The notes under the pieces are model-generated. The model saw nothing but the letters and a program-made list of their open reading frames with translations. It searched no databases and was not told where the DNA came from. A DNA stretch of 19,477 nt from Pseudomonadota bacterium (GTDB lineage: Bacteria > Pseudomonadota > Alphaproteobacteria > Sphingomonadales > Sphingomonadaceae): positions 1-19,477 of the forward strand of contig JAEWIL010000240.1 of assembly GCA_023387085.1 (NCBI GenBank), given 5' to 3'. Position numbers and translations under genes: made by a program. This document shows positions 1 through 8,207 of the stretch, piece by piece (within the stretch, counting starts at the first letter, position 1; each line of letters opens with the position of its first letter).

Positions 1-29
1 CCCCCCCCCCCCCGGCTCTGGATTGTTCC

Positions 30-680
30 ATGGGATGGACTCTCGCTCCCGGCGTCGGTTTCTGCTTTGCGAGCGATCAACTGATCTTCCTCGATCTGCG
101 CACCGACCGCTATCTCGCGCTACGCGGCGAACGGCGTGCGGCATTCGAACGTCTGCGCGCGCGCGAAGACAATGACAGCGAGGCGATGACGGGGCTCCTC
201 GCCACTGGATTTTTCGTGCGGACGGAGGGCGAAAACAGGCTCGATCCGGTCAGTGTGACGATGCCGGCGACCGACCTCACGGCGTGGCGCCGAAGCAAGA
301 TCCGGCTGCCGATGGTCGCCGCAGCCGCGCGGGATCTATATTGGGCACGGCGCGCATTGGCGCCTGATCGCCTTGCCGCGACACTTGCGGGCCTCCAGCA
401 TCAAAAGCGAACAAAGACAAGCGACCCCGACCCCTCGGCGCTTGCGGAGCTGGCTCTGGGTTATGCGTCGGCCCGCGCGCTGGTCCCTGTTCCGCCGCGT
501 TGCCTCGTGGACTCGCTCGCGTTGTTTCGACTGATATTGCGCCATGACCTCGCGCCGAGCATGATATTCGGCGTACGGCTCGCTCCTTTTGCTGCGCATT
601 GCTGGCTGCAATCCTCCGAGCATGTCCTCACCGGCAGCGTCGATGACGCGCACAACTTCACGCCGATACTCGCATTATGA
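30..680 (+). CDS. Lasso peptide biosynthesis B protein (fused PqqD-like leader-binding domain and transglutaminase-like leader peptidase)
   Basis: This 216-residue protein matches the usual layout of proteobacterial lasso B proteins. Residues 1-75 look like the PqqD-type recognition element (FLDLRTDRY at 20-28) that binds the precursor leader. Residues 85-216 look like the B2 cysteine protease that removes the leader. The probable nucleophile is Cys158 in PPRCLVDSLAL and the catalytic His is His190 in FAAHCWLQ. The end, FTPILAL, is the customary C-terminus, so the 3' end is complete. Where many homologues carry the third triad residue (VLND) this protein has VLTG; Asp205 and Asp206 are the nearest acids. 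The frame stays open to position 1 without a visible ribosome binding site, but the MGW start at 30 fits family N-termini. It overlaps the cyclase by ATGA. Family assignment is confident; the precursor it acts on is not in the window. Confidence 0.88.
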   Translation: MGWTLAPGVGFCFASDQLIFLDLRTDRYLALRGERRAAFERLRAREDNDSEAMTGLLATGFFVRTEGENRLDPVSVTMPATDLTAWRRSKIRLPMVAAAARDLYWARRALAPDRLAATLAGLQHQKRTKTSDPDPSALAELALGYASARALVPVPPRCLVDSLALFRLILRHDLAPSMIFGVRLAPFAAHCWLQSSEHVLTGSVDDAHNFTPILAL

Positions 681-2407
681 TGGAGCGTGGCCTTGTTGCG
701 GCATTCGGCGGTCCCGCTCTGGCCGCACGGGTGGCAGCGTCGGCTGCGCGGCACGGACTTGTCCGCATCGGCGACCTTCGGGACGTTCCTGTCTTCGCTG
801 GGCGAGGGCTTCCGGCCGATTTGCGGGGCCGGGACGCGATCACGGTCGGGGAACGCTTTGCGAGCCCCCGCTGCCACCGTGACTTGAGCCAGGGCTGGGG
901 GTCGTGGCTATCCTTCGAAGCGCCATCTCCCGGACATTTGCGCGTCGTGCGGGCGCCGCTCACCGGCCTGCCCCTCTACTGGGCGCAGGAGCGGGAAGGC
1001 CTGCTTCTCTTCTCGCATCTCGCGCTAGCTCTCGACGCCGGATTGCTCGCGCACCTCGATTTCGACTTTCTGCGCCATCAGCTAGCCTATCAGAACCTCC
1101 GGACCGATCGGACCGGTCTCGTCGGCGTCCGCGAATTATTGCCCGGCACCCGCCTGCGCGCGGGTGATCACGTTCGCCTCGGCTGTGACTGGTCGCCCTG
1201 GCCCTTTGCGGCGGATGCGCATTCGCGCGACGACGCGGCGCGCGAGCTCGAGCAAATCGTCGATACCTGTGTCTCTTCCTGGGCGGCCGGCAGATCAGCG
1301 ATAGCTGTCGAGCTCTCGGGCGGTCTCGACAGTTCGATTGTGTCGGCGTCGCTTGCCGCCGCGGGCGCGAAGGTTTCGGCCGTCAATGTCGCAACGGCGA
1401 GTCCCGATGGCGACGAGCGCCGATATGCCCGCGCCGTGGCCGACTGTCTCGATATCAAGCTCACCGAAGCCCTCTATGACGCCCGGGACCATGACCTTAC
1501 GCAGCCGCCCGCGTTTGCCAGTACGCGGCCCGCGAGCTTTGCGGTTCTCGACGGTATCGATGCCGCGCTCGGCGCCGCGACAGCGCGAACCGGAGCCAGA
1601 AGCGTGTTCAGCGGGATCGGCGGCGACAATATATTTGCGTTGACGCATTCCGTGGCCCCGGTTCTGGATGCCTTTCGGGCGTGGGGGCCGGGAGCGACGA
1701 TGTGGCGCGCGCTCGCCGATCTTGCGTGCGTGGGTCATGTCAGCCTGTGGCACGCGCTGCGGCTGAGTGTACTCCAATGGCGTCGCGGCATTGAAGCTCG
1801 CTGGCCGCGCGACGAAAGCTATGTTGCGCCGGGGTCGCTTCCAAATGCTCCATTTCCGCATCCCTGGGATGGCGGAGCGGCTGACGTTCCATATGGCAAG
1901 CGGGTACAGGTACAGGCTATCCGGCGGATCATGGATTTTATCGATCGACCCGCCCGATGGTACGATCGAGACGTCGTCACGCCGCTTCTCTCGCAGCCGC
2001 TCGTCGAGCTCTGCCTCTCGATCCCGAGCTGGGATTGGATTGCAGGCGGGTGCGACCGCGCTGTAGCGCGTGCAGCCTTTGCATATCGTCTTCCGGACGA
2101 GGTTGTGTGGCGGCGGAACAAGGGTCGGCTCGAGACGATGTGCGCGCAGCTCTTTCTCGCGCAGCGCGATGCGCTCGCCGAATTGCTTCTCGAAGGCAGG
2201 ATGGCGCGCGAGGGCTTGTTCGACCGGGGCAAGATCGAGAGCTATCTCGCGCGCGATCGTATCGAGGGCGACTATGATTATTTCCGTCTGCTCGAGTTCG
2301 CCGATCTCGAACGCTGGATCGCGTCGCTGCCCTGGGCGAGCGGATCGGGGCCGAGCCTGGCCCAGCGCGCATATTGTCCGGACTTTTCCGGATCTGGATC
2401 GGCATAG
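677..2407 (+). CDS. Lasso peptide macrolactam synthetase (C protein, asparagine-synthetase-like cyclase)
   Basis: This 576-residue protein would adenylate the Asp or Glu side chain of the trimmed precursor and close the N-terminal isopeptide ring. Residues 1-190 form a glutaminase-like domain without an N-terminal catalytic Cys (it starts MMERGL), as is usual in lasso cyclases. The synthetase domain has the ATP pyrophosphatase motif SGGLDSS at residues 214-220. SGIGGDNIF around 313-320, followed by SVAP, is characteristic of lasso cyclases. The core probably ends near the DLERW segment; the last 43 or so residues are antisense to the isopeptidase gene and look non-conserved. The start overlaps the B stop by ATGA (there is also a second ATG at 680), which implies translational coupling and a shared upstream promoter outside the window. 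The C-terminal extension is the only uncertain part. Confidence 0.92.
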   Translation: MMERGLVAAFGGPALAARVAASAARHGLVRIGDLRDVPVFAGRGLPADLRGRDAITVGERFASPRCHRDLSQGWGSWLSFEAPSPGHLRVVRAPLTGLPLYWAQEREGLLLFSHLALALDAGLLAHLDFDFLRHQLAYQNLRTDRTGLVGVRELLPGTRLRAGDHVRLGCDWSPWPFAADAHSRDDAARELEQIVDTCVSSWAAGRSAIAVELSGGLDSSIVSASLAAAGAKVSAVNVATASPDGDERRYARAVADCLDIKLTEALYDARDHDLTQPPAFASTRPASFAVLDGIDAALGAATARTGARSVFSGIGGDNIFALTHSVAPVLDAFRAWGPGATMWRALADLACVGHVSLWHALRLSVLQWRRGIEARWPRDESYVAPGSLPNAPFPHPWDGGAADVPYGKRVQVQAIRRIMDFIDRPARWYDRDVVTPLLSQPLVELCLSIPSWDWIAGGCDRAVARAAFAYRLPDEVVWRRNKGRLETMCAQLFLAQRDALAELLLEGRMAREGLFDRGKIESYLARDRIEGDYDYFRLLEFADLERWIASLPWASGSGPSLAQRAYCPDFSGSGSA

Positions 2408-4254
2408 TCCTGCAGCCAGTAGCGGAACCAGTCGAGATTGCGCTGGTAGATTGCGAGCTTCTGGCGCGGCTCGGTCTTGAGATGCGAGGCAAAAGGAAAG
2501 ACATAAGCTTCGCCCATATGCGCAGCCGTGAGACGCGCGATAAGTTCGGGCGACTGACGTGCTTCCATCTCGGGCATTTGCATCAGGATCGGCGCGCCGA
2601 TTTTTGCGACGTTAAGCGCGGGCGAGAGCAGGCGCCAGCGCACCGGATCGGAGCCGGGCGGGCCGAGGTTCCAATAGTGTCGCAGGTTATCGCGAAACAT
2701 ATCGCGTCCGCCGCCTGCATTATACCAATAATAGGCGGGCTCGAGCTGGACGGAGGCGATGGATGCCGCGCGGAGCAGCTTGCTGTGGATCGCCGTCCAC
2801 ATCGTCACTTCGCTGCCGTAGCTCAGCCCGCCCATGCCCACCCGCGACGGATCGATCAGCCTTCTTTCGTCGAGTTCGGCTATCGCCGCTTCCACCACTT
2901 GCATCCCGAGCGCGTAGCGGGCCTCGGGTGCGGTGCCCGGATGCGGCAACCCGTTGATGCAAAGCGCGGCAATGCCGCTTCTGGCGAGCGCCCGCAGCGG
3001 CCATTCGTCGCCGAGGCCGCCGCGCAAATAGCCGACGCACCGATAATAGGTGACGAAAAGCGGCAGCCGTCCGGGGATCTTCGGGCGGACGAGCCAGCCC
3101 GACGCACGGCTGCCGCCCACCTGCCAGTCGATTGCTTCGGTGAGAAGATCCGGCTGGCCTGAAAGCATGTTCGGTTCGTCGAGTTTCCGCTGTGCGCCGT
3201 CGGTGAGCGCGATGCGGACGAGATGGGGCGGGATCGCGGCGCTCTCCGAAACGCAAAAGAGCGCTTCCCGGGTTGCGGAGCAGGATGTTCTTTCGTCACG
3301 CCCACCTGTCAACAGGCCATCGCTGGTTGCGAGCAGGCGCAATTCGCTGGCTCCCTCATCCCATAGGAAAGCTCGCTGGCGCATCCGGCGGTCGCGTGTC
3401 GTTGCGGCCACCCGACCTTCTTCGTTCGCCACCAAGGCCCACAGCCGTTCGCCTTCTGGAGCTCCGCACGGCTCCTCGTCGACGCAGATCGATCGCGCGG
3501 CCAATGCGCTGCGCATCGCCGCCGAGCGGACCGGTTCAGCAGGCGCGAGCAATTTGGCTTCTTGCGCCGTCGCCGGGCGATCGGCTTCTCCGAGCGAATT
3601 TCGGGCCAGGACCTGGCGTTTGCGCGAGCCGAGCAGCGGCTCGCGGTCGAACCAGTAGCCGCTGAGGCGCTGGCTTGCCGGACGACCGGCGATCATCGCG
3701 CCCCGATAGAGGGATTGCGCCAGGTCGACCCTCGCGTCGATCAATATGCCCGTATCGCGCTCGGCCGTCTCGGCGCGAGTAATTTCGGCGCGCGAGGGTC
3801 CCGTTTCATAGATGATGGCTCCGTCGGGGGCGACCGTGAAGCGCTCGACGTCGCTATCGAGGATTATAAGCGGGGCGAGCGTCATGCTTTCAGGCGTGCC
3901 GGTCCAGATGCCCGCGGCGCCGTCGATCCGTGCGATCAGATAGAAACGGTCGCTGTCGGGCGACCATCTGGCCGTGCCCGGCTCGACGATTCCCGTCCCG
4001 TCCCAGCCGGCGGCCCCGCCATCGCCGATCCGAACCGGGCGCGCGCTGCCGTCGGCGCGGACCAGATACCAGGCGAGATCGATCCGGCCCGTGACCGTCG
4101 AGGGCCGCTCGCGGCGGTAGAGCAGCCAGCGCCCGTCCGGTGACGGGGTCAGCGCCGAAAAATCGGTCATCTCGACAATCTCGCGCGGACTGGTCTGACC
4201 GGAAGCCGGGGCGGCGGCGATGAAGGCCGCCGCCCATGCAAGCCGCCTCACCAC
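2278..4254 (-). CDS. Secreted lasso peptide isopeptidase (S9 prolyl-oligopeptidase family, AtxE2-like)
   Basis: The 658-residue product has a cleavable signal peptide (residues 1-19, ending ASGQ), a beta-propeller-like region to about residue 390 and a C-terminal alpha/beta hydrolase domain. The nucleophile is Ser478 in GGLSYGSE. A Glu in MPEMEARQ (562 or 564) occupies the acid position, and His591 lies in FASHLKTE. Use of Glu as the acid and this spacing resemble the characterised isopeptidase AtxE2, which hydrolyses the isopeptide bond of threaded astexins. The predicted location is the periplasm, where it would linearise peptide brought in by the adjacent receptor. Translation starts at GTG 4254 or GTG 4251; the latter overlaps the receptor stop (GTGA), so the two are coupled. 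The last 43 residues are antisense to the cyclase 3' end. Pairing with lasso B and C genes argues strongly against a generic dipeptidyl peptidase. Confidence 0.88.
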   Translation of the reverse strand: MVRRLAWAAAFIAAAPASGQTSPREIVEMTDFSALTPSPDGRWLLYRRERPSTVTGRIDLAWYLVRADGSARPVRIGDGGAAGWDGTGIVEPGTARWSPDSDRFYLIARIDGAAGIWTGTPESMTLAPLIILDSDVERFTVAPDGAIIYETGPSRAEITRAETAERDTGILIDARVDLAQSLYRGAMIAGRPASQRLSGYWFDREPLLGSRKRQVLARNSLGEADRPATAQEAKLLAPAEPVRSAAMRSALAARSICVDEEPCGAPEGERLWALVANEEGRVAATTRDRRMRQRAFLWDEGASELRLLATSDGLLTGGRDERTSCSATREALFCVSESAAIPPHLVRIALTDGAQRKLDEPNMLSGQPDLLTEAIDWQVGGSRASGWLVRPKIPGRLPLFVTYYRCVGYLRGGLGDEWPLRALARSGIAALCINGLPHPGTAPEARYALGMQVVEAAIAELDERRLIDPSRVGMGGLSYGSEVTMWTAIHSKLLRAASIASVQLEPAYYWYNAGGGRDMFRDNLRHYWNLGPPGSDPVRWRLLSPALNVAKIGAPILMQMPEMEARQSPELIARLTAAHMGEAYVFPFASHLKTEPRQKLAIYQRNLDWFRYWLQDYADPDPEKSGQYARWARLGPDPLAQGSDAIQRSRSANSSRRK

Positions 4255-7181
4255 CGCACCGTCGCCTGCAGCGCGATCATGCGGCCGAGCGGGTTGGCCT
4301 TCTCGGGATCATAGCCGAGCGCAGAGGTGTTCGTTCGATTGTTCACATAGGGCGGAGCCTTGTCGAACAGATTGAGGAGCGAAAGGCCAAGCGTGGTGCC
4401 GCGCGCGTTTTCCTCCCCGATCCGCTGCGAGAGCGTCATGTCGATGGTGGTCCACGATGCGACATGCTCGGGGGTCGCGGGTATCTGGTTGCGATAGCCT
4501 CCCGTATAATTGACGAAAGCGGTTGCCGCGAAGCCGCCCTTCGACCAGCCGGCGCGCCCGCGCAGCCGCCATTTGACCGGGTTGGCGAACGTGCCGACGA
4601 TGTCGCTCGGCGCCGTGCCGGGGGTGAGCTTGCGGTCGATCCCGAAGATGTGGCTCCCCGCCAGACCGAGGTCGAGCGTGCCGCCTAGGGCGCGCGGCGC
4701 GTAGCCGATGTCGAAATCGAGCCCCGTCTGGTGCACCGCGGAGAGGTTGCGCACCTGACCATCGAGGATGGCATCAATATCGTCGGGGGCGAGTCCCAGT
4801 GGATTGGTGAAAGTCGGGAAGGCGAAATAATAGGCGAGCAGCTCGGCCGAGGGATTGTCGATGATCACCCCACCGAACTGATCGCGCTCGGTCAGGAAGC
4901 GCGCATAGTCCTCGCTAACCGAGCCGATGCGGTCGCGATAATTGACGTCATAGTAGGTGAGCGATGCCCTGAGGCCCGGCTGGGCGGTCGGTGCGATGTC
5001 GAATCCCGCAGTCCAGGTGGTCGCACGCTCGGGTTTGATGCCGGGGCCATAGCCGAACAGGGCAACCACATTCGCGGTGCCGGTCGGCGAGGCAGGATCG
5101 GGAAGGACCAGCGTCGTGTAGAGCGACACCGACGGACCGATCAGCTCGTCGAAGGCCGGAGCCCGGAAAGATGTGCCGTAGCTCGCGCGCAGTGCGACTC
5201 CCCGCACCGGCTCCCAGCGGACGCCGACCTTCGGATTGGTGGTCGTGCCGACGTCGCTATAATCCTCGATCCGTCCGGCGAGTGACAGGTCGAGGCGTCG
5301 AATGCCCGGCATTTGGTTCGCCCCGCCGACGATAGGCACCAGAAGCTCGGCATAGGCGGAGCGGACATGCCGCGGCCCGGGCAGCCCCGTGAGGGTTGTC
5401 GTTTGCGGCACGGCGAAGCTGACGTCGTTTACCGTCGCATTCCAGTATCGCTCGCGCCGATATTCGGCGCCGATCGCAAGTCGGAGGTCGCCGCCGGGGA
5501 GGGCGACGAGCGGACCATCGGCGCGCAACGCGGCCGACCAGCTTCGATAGTCGTCGCGCGACCCGATGCTCCCACGGATCGAAGTGCGCGTCGCAAGATT
5601 GTTGGCGCTGCCGTCGCCAAAAACGTTGAATGCGGTCGACGGATCGGTATCGGCAATCGCCGCGGCGAGCCGCGCCCGATTGGGAATGTTGAGACTGTCG
5701 CTGCGACTTTTCTGCCGGCCATAGGCTCCGCCGATCTGGATACGCCAAGGGCCCATCTGCTGTTCGAAGCCGGCCGCTGTGGTGATTCCGCGAACCCGGC
5801 CAGCGTCGGTCGGCGCTCCAAGATCATTCGCGAAATTATAGCTCACCCGGACCGGTTCCCCGGTGCCGATCGGATCGACGTAAAAGGGGTTCGAGGGCGC
5901 GACCGTGACGGGACTGAGATACTCGCCGAGCCCGATCTTCCGGTAGCTTCGCTGGGCGGCGAGGAGGCTCGCGCGAAACGTCAGGCTGTCGCTGATATCG
6001 AACGAACCGGCGGCATAGAGACTGTGGATGCGCTGGCGCGGCAGGAGATCGCTCGCGGCGCGGCGATCGCCGGGATTGCGCGTGCCGGGTACGAGTTGAT
6101 CGGCACTGAGCGCAGTGCCGTCCTGACCTTCCGGAATGGCGAAAGTCTGTCCGTTTGCGGCGGTGATCGTGCCCGGGACGGCGAAAAGCGATCGATAGTC
6201 TGGACCGCCGAAGCGCCGCAGATCCTCCGTTGCATAGGCACGGTCGGCCGCCGCGAGCGGCCCGCGCTCGCTGAACTGATAGGCGAGAACAGCGTGGCCG
6301 CGGTCCCACTTCTTGCCGAACAATTGCGCGACCTGCCCTTCGCCGAGATCGCCGTCAGCAGTGCCCGCGCGAAGCATTGTCTCGGCGCCCTCGAAATCGT
6401 TGCGGAGCCGGATGTTCACGACGCCCGCAACTGCATCGGCCCCATAAATAGCCGAAGCACCGTCGGTCAGCACCTCGATCCGTTTGATCGCGCTCACGGG
6501 AATGAGCGAGATATCGGCGAACACGCCGCCGAGACCGCCGAGCGCGGGGCGGCTGCCATCGACCAGCACCAGCGTCGAGGACGGACCGAGCCCCCGCAGG
6601 TTGACGCTCGATGCATATGTGCCGTCGGTTCCCGCGCCGTTGCGCGTCGTCGCACCCAATGTCGTCTCGTTGGGGCCGCCGCCAAACGACTGCGGCAGCG
6701 CCTGCAGCAACTGCTGGACCGAACCCAGGCCGCTCTTTTCGATCTCGCTACGGTCGAGCGTCAGGACCGGTGAGCCCGTCGGGCCGGCTCCGCGAATCCG
6801 GGTCCCGGTGACGATGATCGCGCCTTCTCCGGAGGCTTCAGTCGAGTCCTCGCTCGCTGGCACAGCGCCGTTTCCCGCCCGAAGTACCAGCGTGCCGTCG
6901 ACGAGTTCGGGCGAAAGCCCCGATCCCGCGAGCAGTCGCGAGAGCGCGCGATCGGGCGACATCCGTCCCCGGACCGAAGTCGATCGCCGCCTGCTGACCA
7001 GTTCAGTGGCAAAGATGATCTGACGGCCCGAGGCCTCCGAATATTCCCGGAGCGCATCGCCGAGCGGCTGCGCCGCTATGTCATAGTCACGTTGCTCGGT
7101 CTCAGCATGCGCCGCGACCGGACAAAGCGCGCCAAAAGCGCATCCGGTGGCCAGAAAAGCGGCCAGCAAACTCTTGTTCAT
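4248..7181 (-). CDS. TonB-dependent receptor/transducer with N-terminal STN signalling domain
   Basis: This 977-residue outer-membrane receptor has a signal peptide (1-26, ending AAHAE) and an STN domain at about 31-101 (DIAAQPLGDALREYSEASG), the part that contacts a FecR-type anti-sigma protein in the periplasm. The plug begins at IIVTGTRIR (122-130). A long beta-barrel follows and ends with an aromatic residue (TVRW). The STN domain marks it as a signalling receptor, which agrees with the FecR and sigma genes immediately upstream. GGGAGG lies five bases before the ATG. The 63-bp gap to fecR and a candidate ECF promoter there suggest separate induction. It is coupled to the isopeptidase by GTGA. 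The inferred ligand is the lasso peptide, alone or carrying a metal or cofactor; the sequence does not show which. Confidence 0.9.
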   Translation of the reverse strand: MNKSLLAAFLATGCAFGALCPVAAHAETEQRDYDIAAQPLGDALREYSEASGRQIIFATELVSRRRSTSVRGRMSPDRALSRLLAGSGLSPELVDGTLVLRAGNGAVPASEDSTEASGEGAIIVTGTRIRGAGPTGSPVLTLDRSEIEKSGLGSVQQLLQALPQSFGGGPNETTLGATTRNGAGTDGTYASSVNLRGLGPSSTLVLVDGSRPALGGLGGVFADISLIPVSAIKRIEVLTDGASAIYGADAVAGVVNIRLRNDFEGAETMLRAGTADGDLGEGQVAQLFGKKWDRGHAVLAYQFSERGPLAAADRAYATEDLRRFGGPDYRSLFAVPGTITAANGQTFAIPEGQDGTALSADQLVPGTRNPGDRRAASDLLPRQRIHSLYAAGSFDISDSLTFRASLLAAQRSYRKIGLGEYLSPVTVAPSNPFYVDPIGTGEPVRVSYNFANDLGAPTDAGRVRGITTAAGFEQQMGPWRIQIGGAYGRQKSRSDSLNIPNRARLAAAIADTDPSTAFNVFGDGSANNLATRTSIRGSIGSRDDYRSWSAALRADGPLVALPGGDLRLAIGAEYRRERYWNATVNDVSFAVPQTTTLTGLPGPRHVRSAYAELLVPIVGGANQMPGIRRLDLSLAGRIEDYSDVGTTTNPKVGVRWEPVRGVALRASYGTSFRAPAFDELIGPSVSLYTTLVLPDPASPTGTANVVALFGYGPGIKPERATTWTAGFDIAPTAQPGLRASLTYYDVNYRDRIGSVSEDYARFLTERDQFGGVIIDNPSAELLAYYFAFPTFTNPLGLAPDDIDAILDGQVRNLSAVHQTGLDFDIGYAPRALGGTLDLGLAGSHIFGIDRKLTPGTAPSDIVGTFANPVKWRLRGRAGWSKGGFAATAFVNYTGGYRNQIPATPEHVASWTTIDMTLSQRIGEENARGTTLGLSLLNLFDKAPPYVNNRTNTSALGYDPEKANPLGRMIALQATVRW

Positions 7182-7222
7182 TCCGTCCTCCCAGCGGCCT
7201 GCATGGCCGTCTGAGGGGGCAA

Positions 7223-7245
7223 GACGTATCGGGTCGAAAAACTCC
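7223..7245 (-). promoter_or_regulatory. Candidate ECF (FecI-type) sigma promoter for the TonB receptor
   Basis: Read on the minus strand, GGAG followed by a T-run (from 7245) and CGTCTT (from 7226) are separated by 15 nt between GGAG and CGTC. This is the arrangement expected for ECF promoters (GGAA-like -35, CGTC-like -10). The -35 element falls on the fecR stop codon and the -10 lies about 40 bp before the receptor ATG. The match is by eye to a short motif, so it could arise by chance. The location between an anti-sigma gene and its receptor is what makes it worth listing. Confidence 0.35.
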
Positions 7246-8207
7246 TAGTGGGCTATTTTGGGCAGCAGAACATAGCCGCTCGCCTGCTCCTTCACATCGA
7301 GATCGAGCGCTGCCGCGAGCTGCCGCGCGAGCGATCTTGCATCCGAAACATCGAAACGCCCGCTTACCAGTCGACCGCCGATCGCTGTGTCGGCAAGACG
7401 GATTTTGGCACTCCCCACCCGATTGGCGCGGTCGATGACCGCACCGAGGGGCAAGCCGTCCGCCACGAGAATGTTTGGCTCGTCGCGTTTGCCGACGGGA
7501 TTGACCATGGTGACAGTCTCGCTGGACGGCGCGGTCTCGGTCAGTATCGGGGCGTCATCTTCCACTACCGCGCGCTGGCCGGGACGGAGGCGAAGCGGGG
7601 ATCGCGGGTCAGCGGCGGCGCGAACCTCGACCGAACCTTCGACAAGATGGATGACTGGACGTGTTCCCGTCAGATCCACCTCGAAAATCGTGCCGAGGGC
7701 CGTGGTTTCGCTTCCCCCGGCCTCCACGCGGAAGGGGCGCGAACTGTCATGGGCGACGATGAACCGGGCGCGACCGCCGGTCAAAACGACGCGGCGTTCT
7801 CCAGAGGAATATTTCGCATCGATGCGCGCACCGTCCATCAGCACGACGCGGGTGCCGTCCTCGAGTTGGAGTTCGCCGCTGTCGTTCCCCGCGACGATCG
7901 GTTCGGCCCCCCGATTGCCGAGCAACACCCAGCCGAAGGCAAGCGAAATGGCAAGAAGGAGCGCCGCAGCGATCGCCCAGCGTCTGTCGGTCGCGGCCGG
8001 CGCGGAGGCCGCGGCGGCTCTGCGATGTGCTGCGAGATGTTCGGGCGCCACGCCGGCTGTCAGCAGCCAATTCTCCTCGGCCAAAGCATAAGCTTTGGCA
8101 TTTTCACGATCGGCCCGCCATGCCTCGAAGTCGGCTTTGTCCGCAGGCGAATGCGGCGCGCGCATGCGCGCGAACCAGTAGTCCGCCTCGGTTTCGCGGT
8201 TGCTCAC
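7245..8207 (-). CDS. FecR-family anti-sigma factor / inner-membrane signal transducer
   Basis: This 320-residue protein has the full FecR layout. A cytoplasmic N-terminal DUF4880-like segment (about 8-48, ADYWFARMRAP and DFEAWRAD) would bind the sigma factor. One membrane helix lies at about 77-97. A periplasmic FecR domain follows at about 105-200 (LQLEDGTRVVLMDGARI, HLVEGSVEVR), then a C-terminal STN-like region at about 245-318 that would meet the receptor's STN domain. The start is GTG, overlapping the sigma stop as GTGA, and no strong Shine-Dalgarno is visible, so translation probably depends on the upstream gene. In family members signalling usually involves proteolysis of FecR and release of the sigma factor; that is known for the family, not seen here. 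Confidence 0.92.
   Translation of the reverse strand: MSNRETEADYWFARMRAPHSPADKADFEAWRADRENAKAYALAEENWLLTAGVAPEHLAAHRRAAAASAPAATDRRWAIAAALLLAISLAFGWVLLGNRGAEPIVAGNDSGELQLEDGTRVVLMDGARIDAKYSSGERRVVLTGGRARFIVAHDSSRPFRVEAGGSETTALGTIFEVDLTGTRPVIHLVEGSVEVRAAADPRSPLRLRPGQRAVVEDDAPILTETAPSSETVTMVNPVGKRDEPNILVADGLPLGAVIDRANRVGSAKIRLADTAIGGRLVSGRFDVSDARSLARQLAAALDLDVKEQASGYVLLPKIAH

Noticed and set aside
2374..3162. 262-codon rightward open frame within the isopeptidase region
   Set aside because: It lies antisense to the isopeptidase, whose catalytic motifs, signal peptide and family length are clear; long antisense frames are common at this GC content.
5313..6773. 486-codon rightward open frame within the TonB receptor
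   Set aside because: It is antisense to the receptor, has no recognisable domain and shows the skewed composition expected of a shadow frame.
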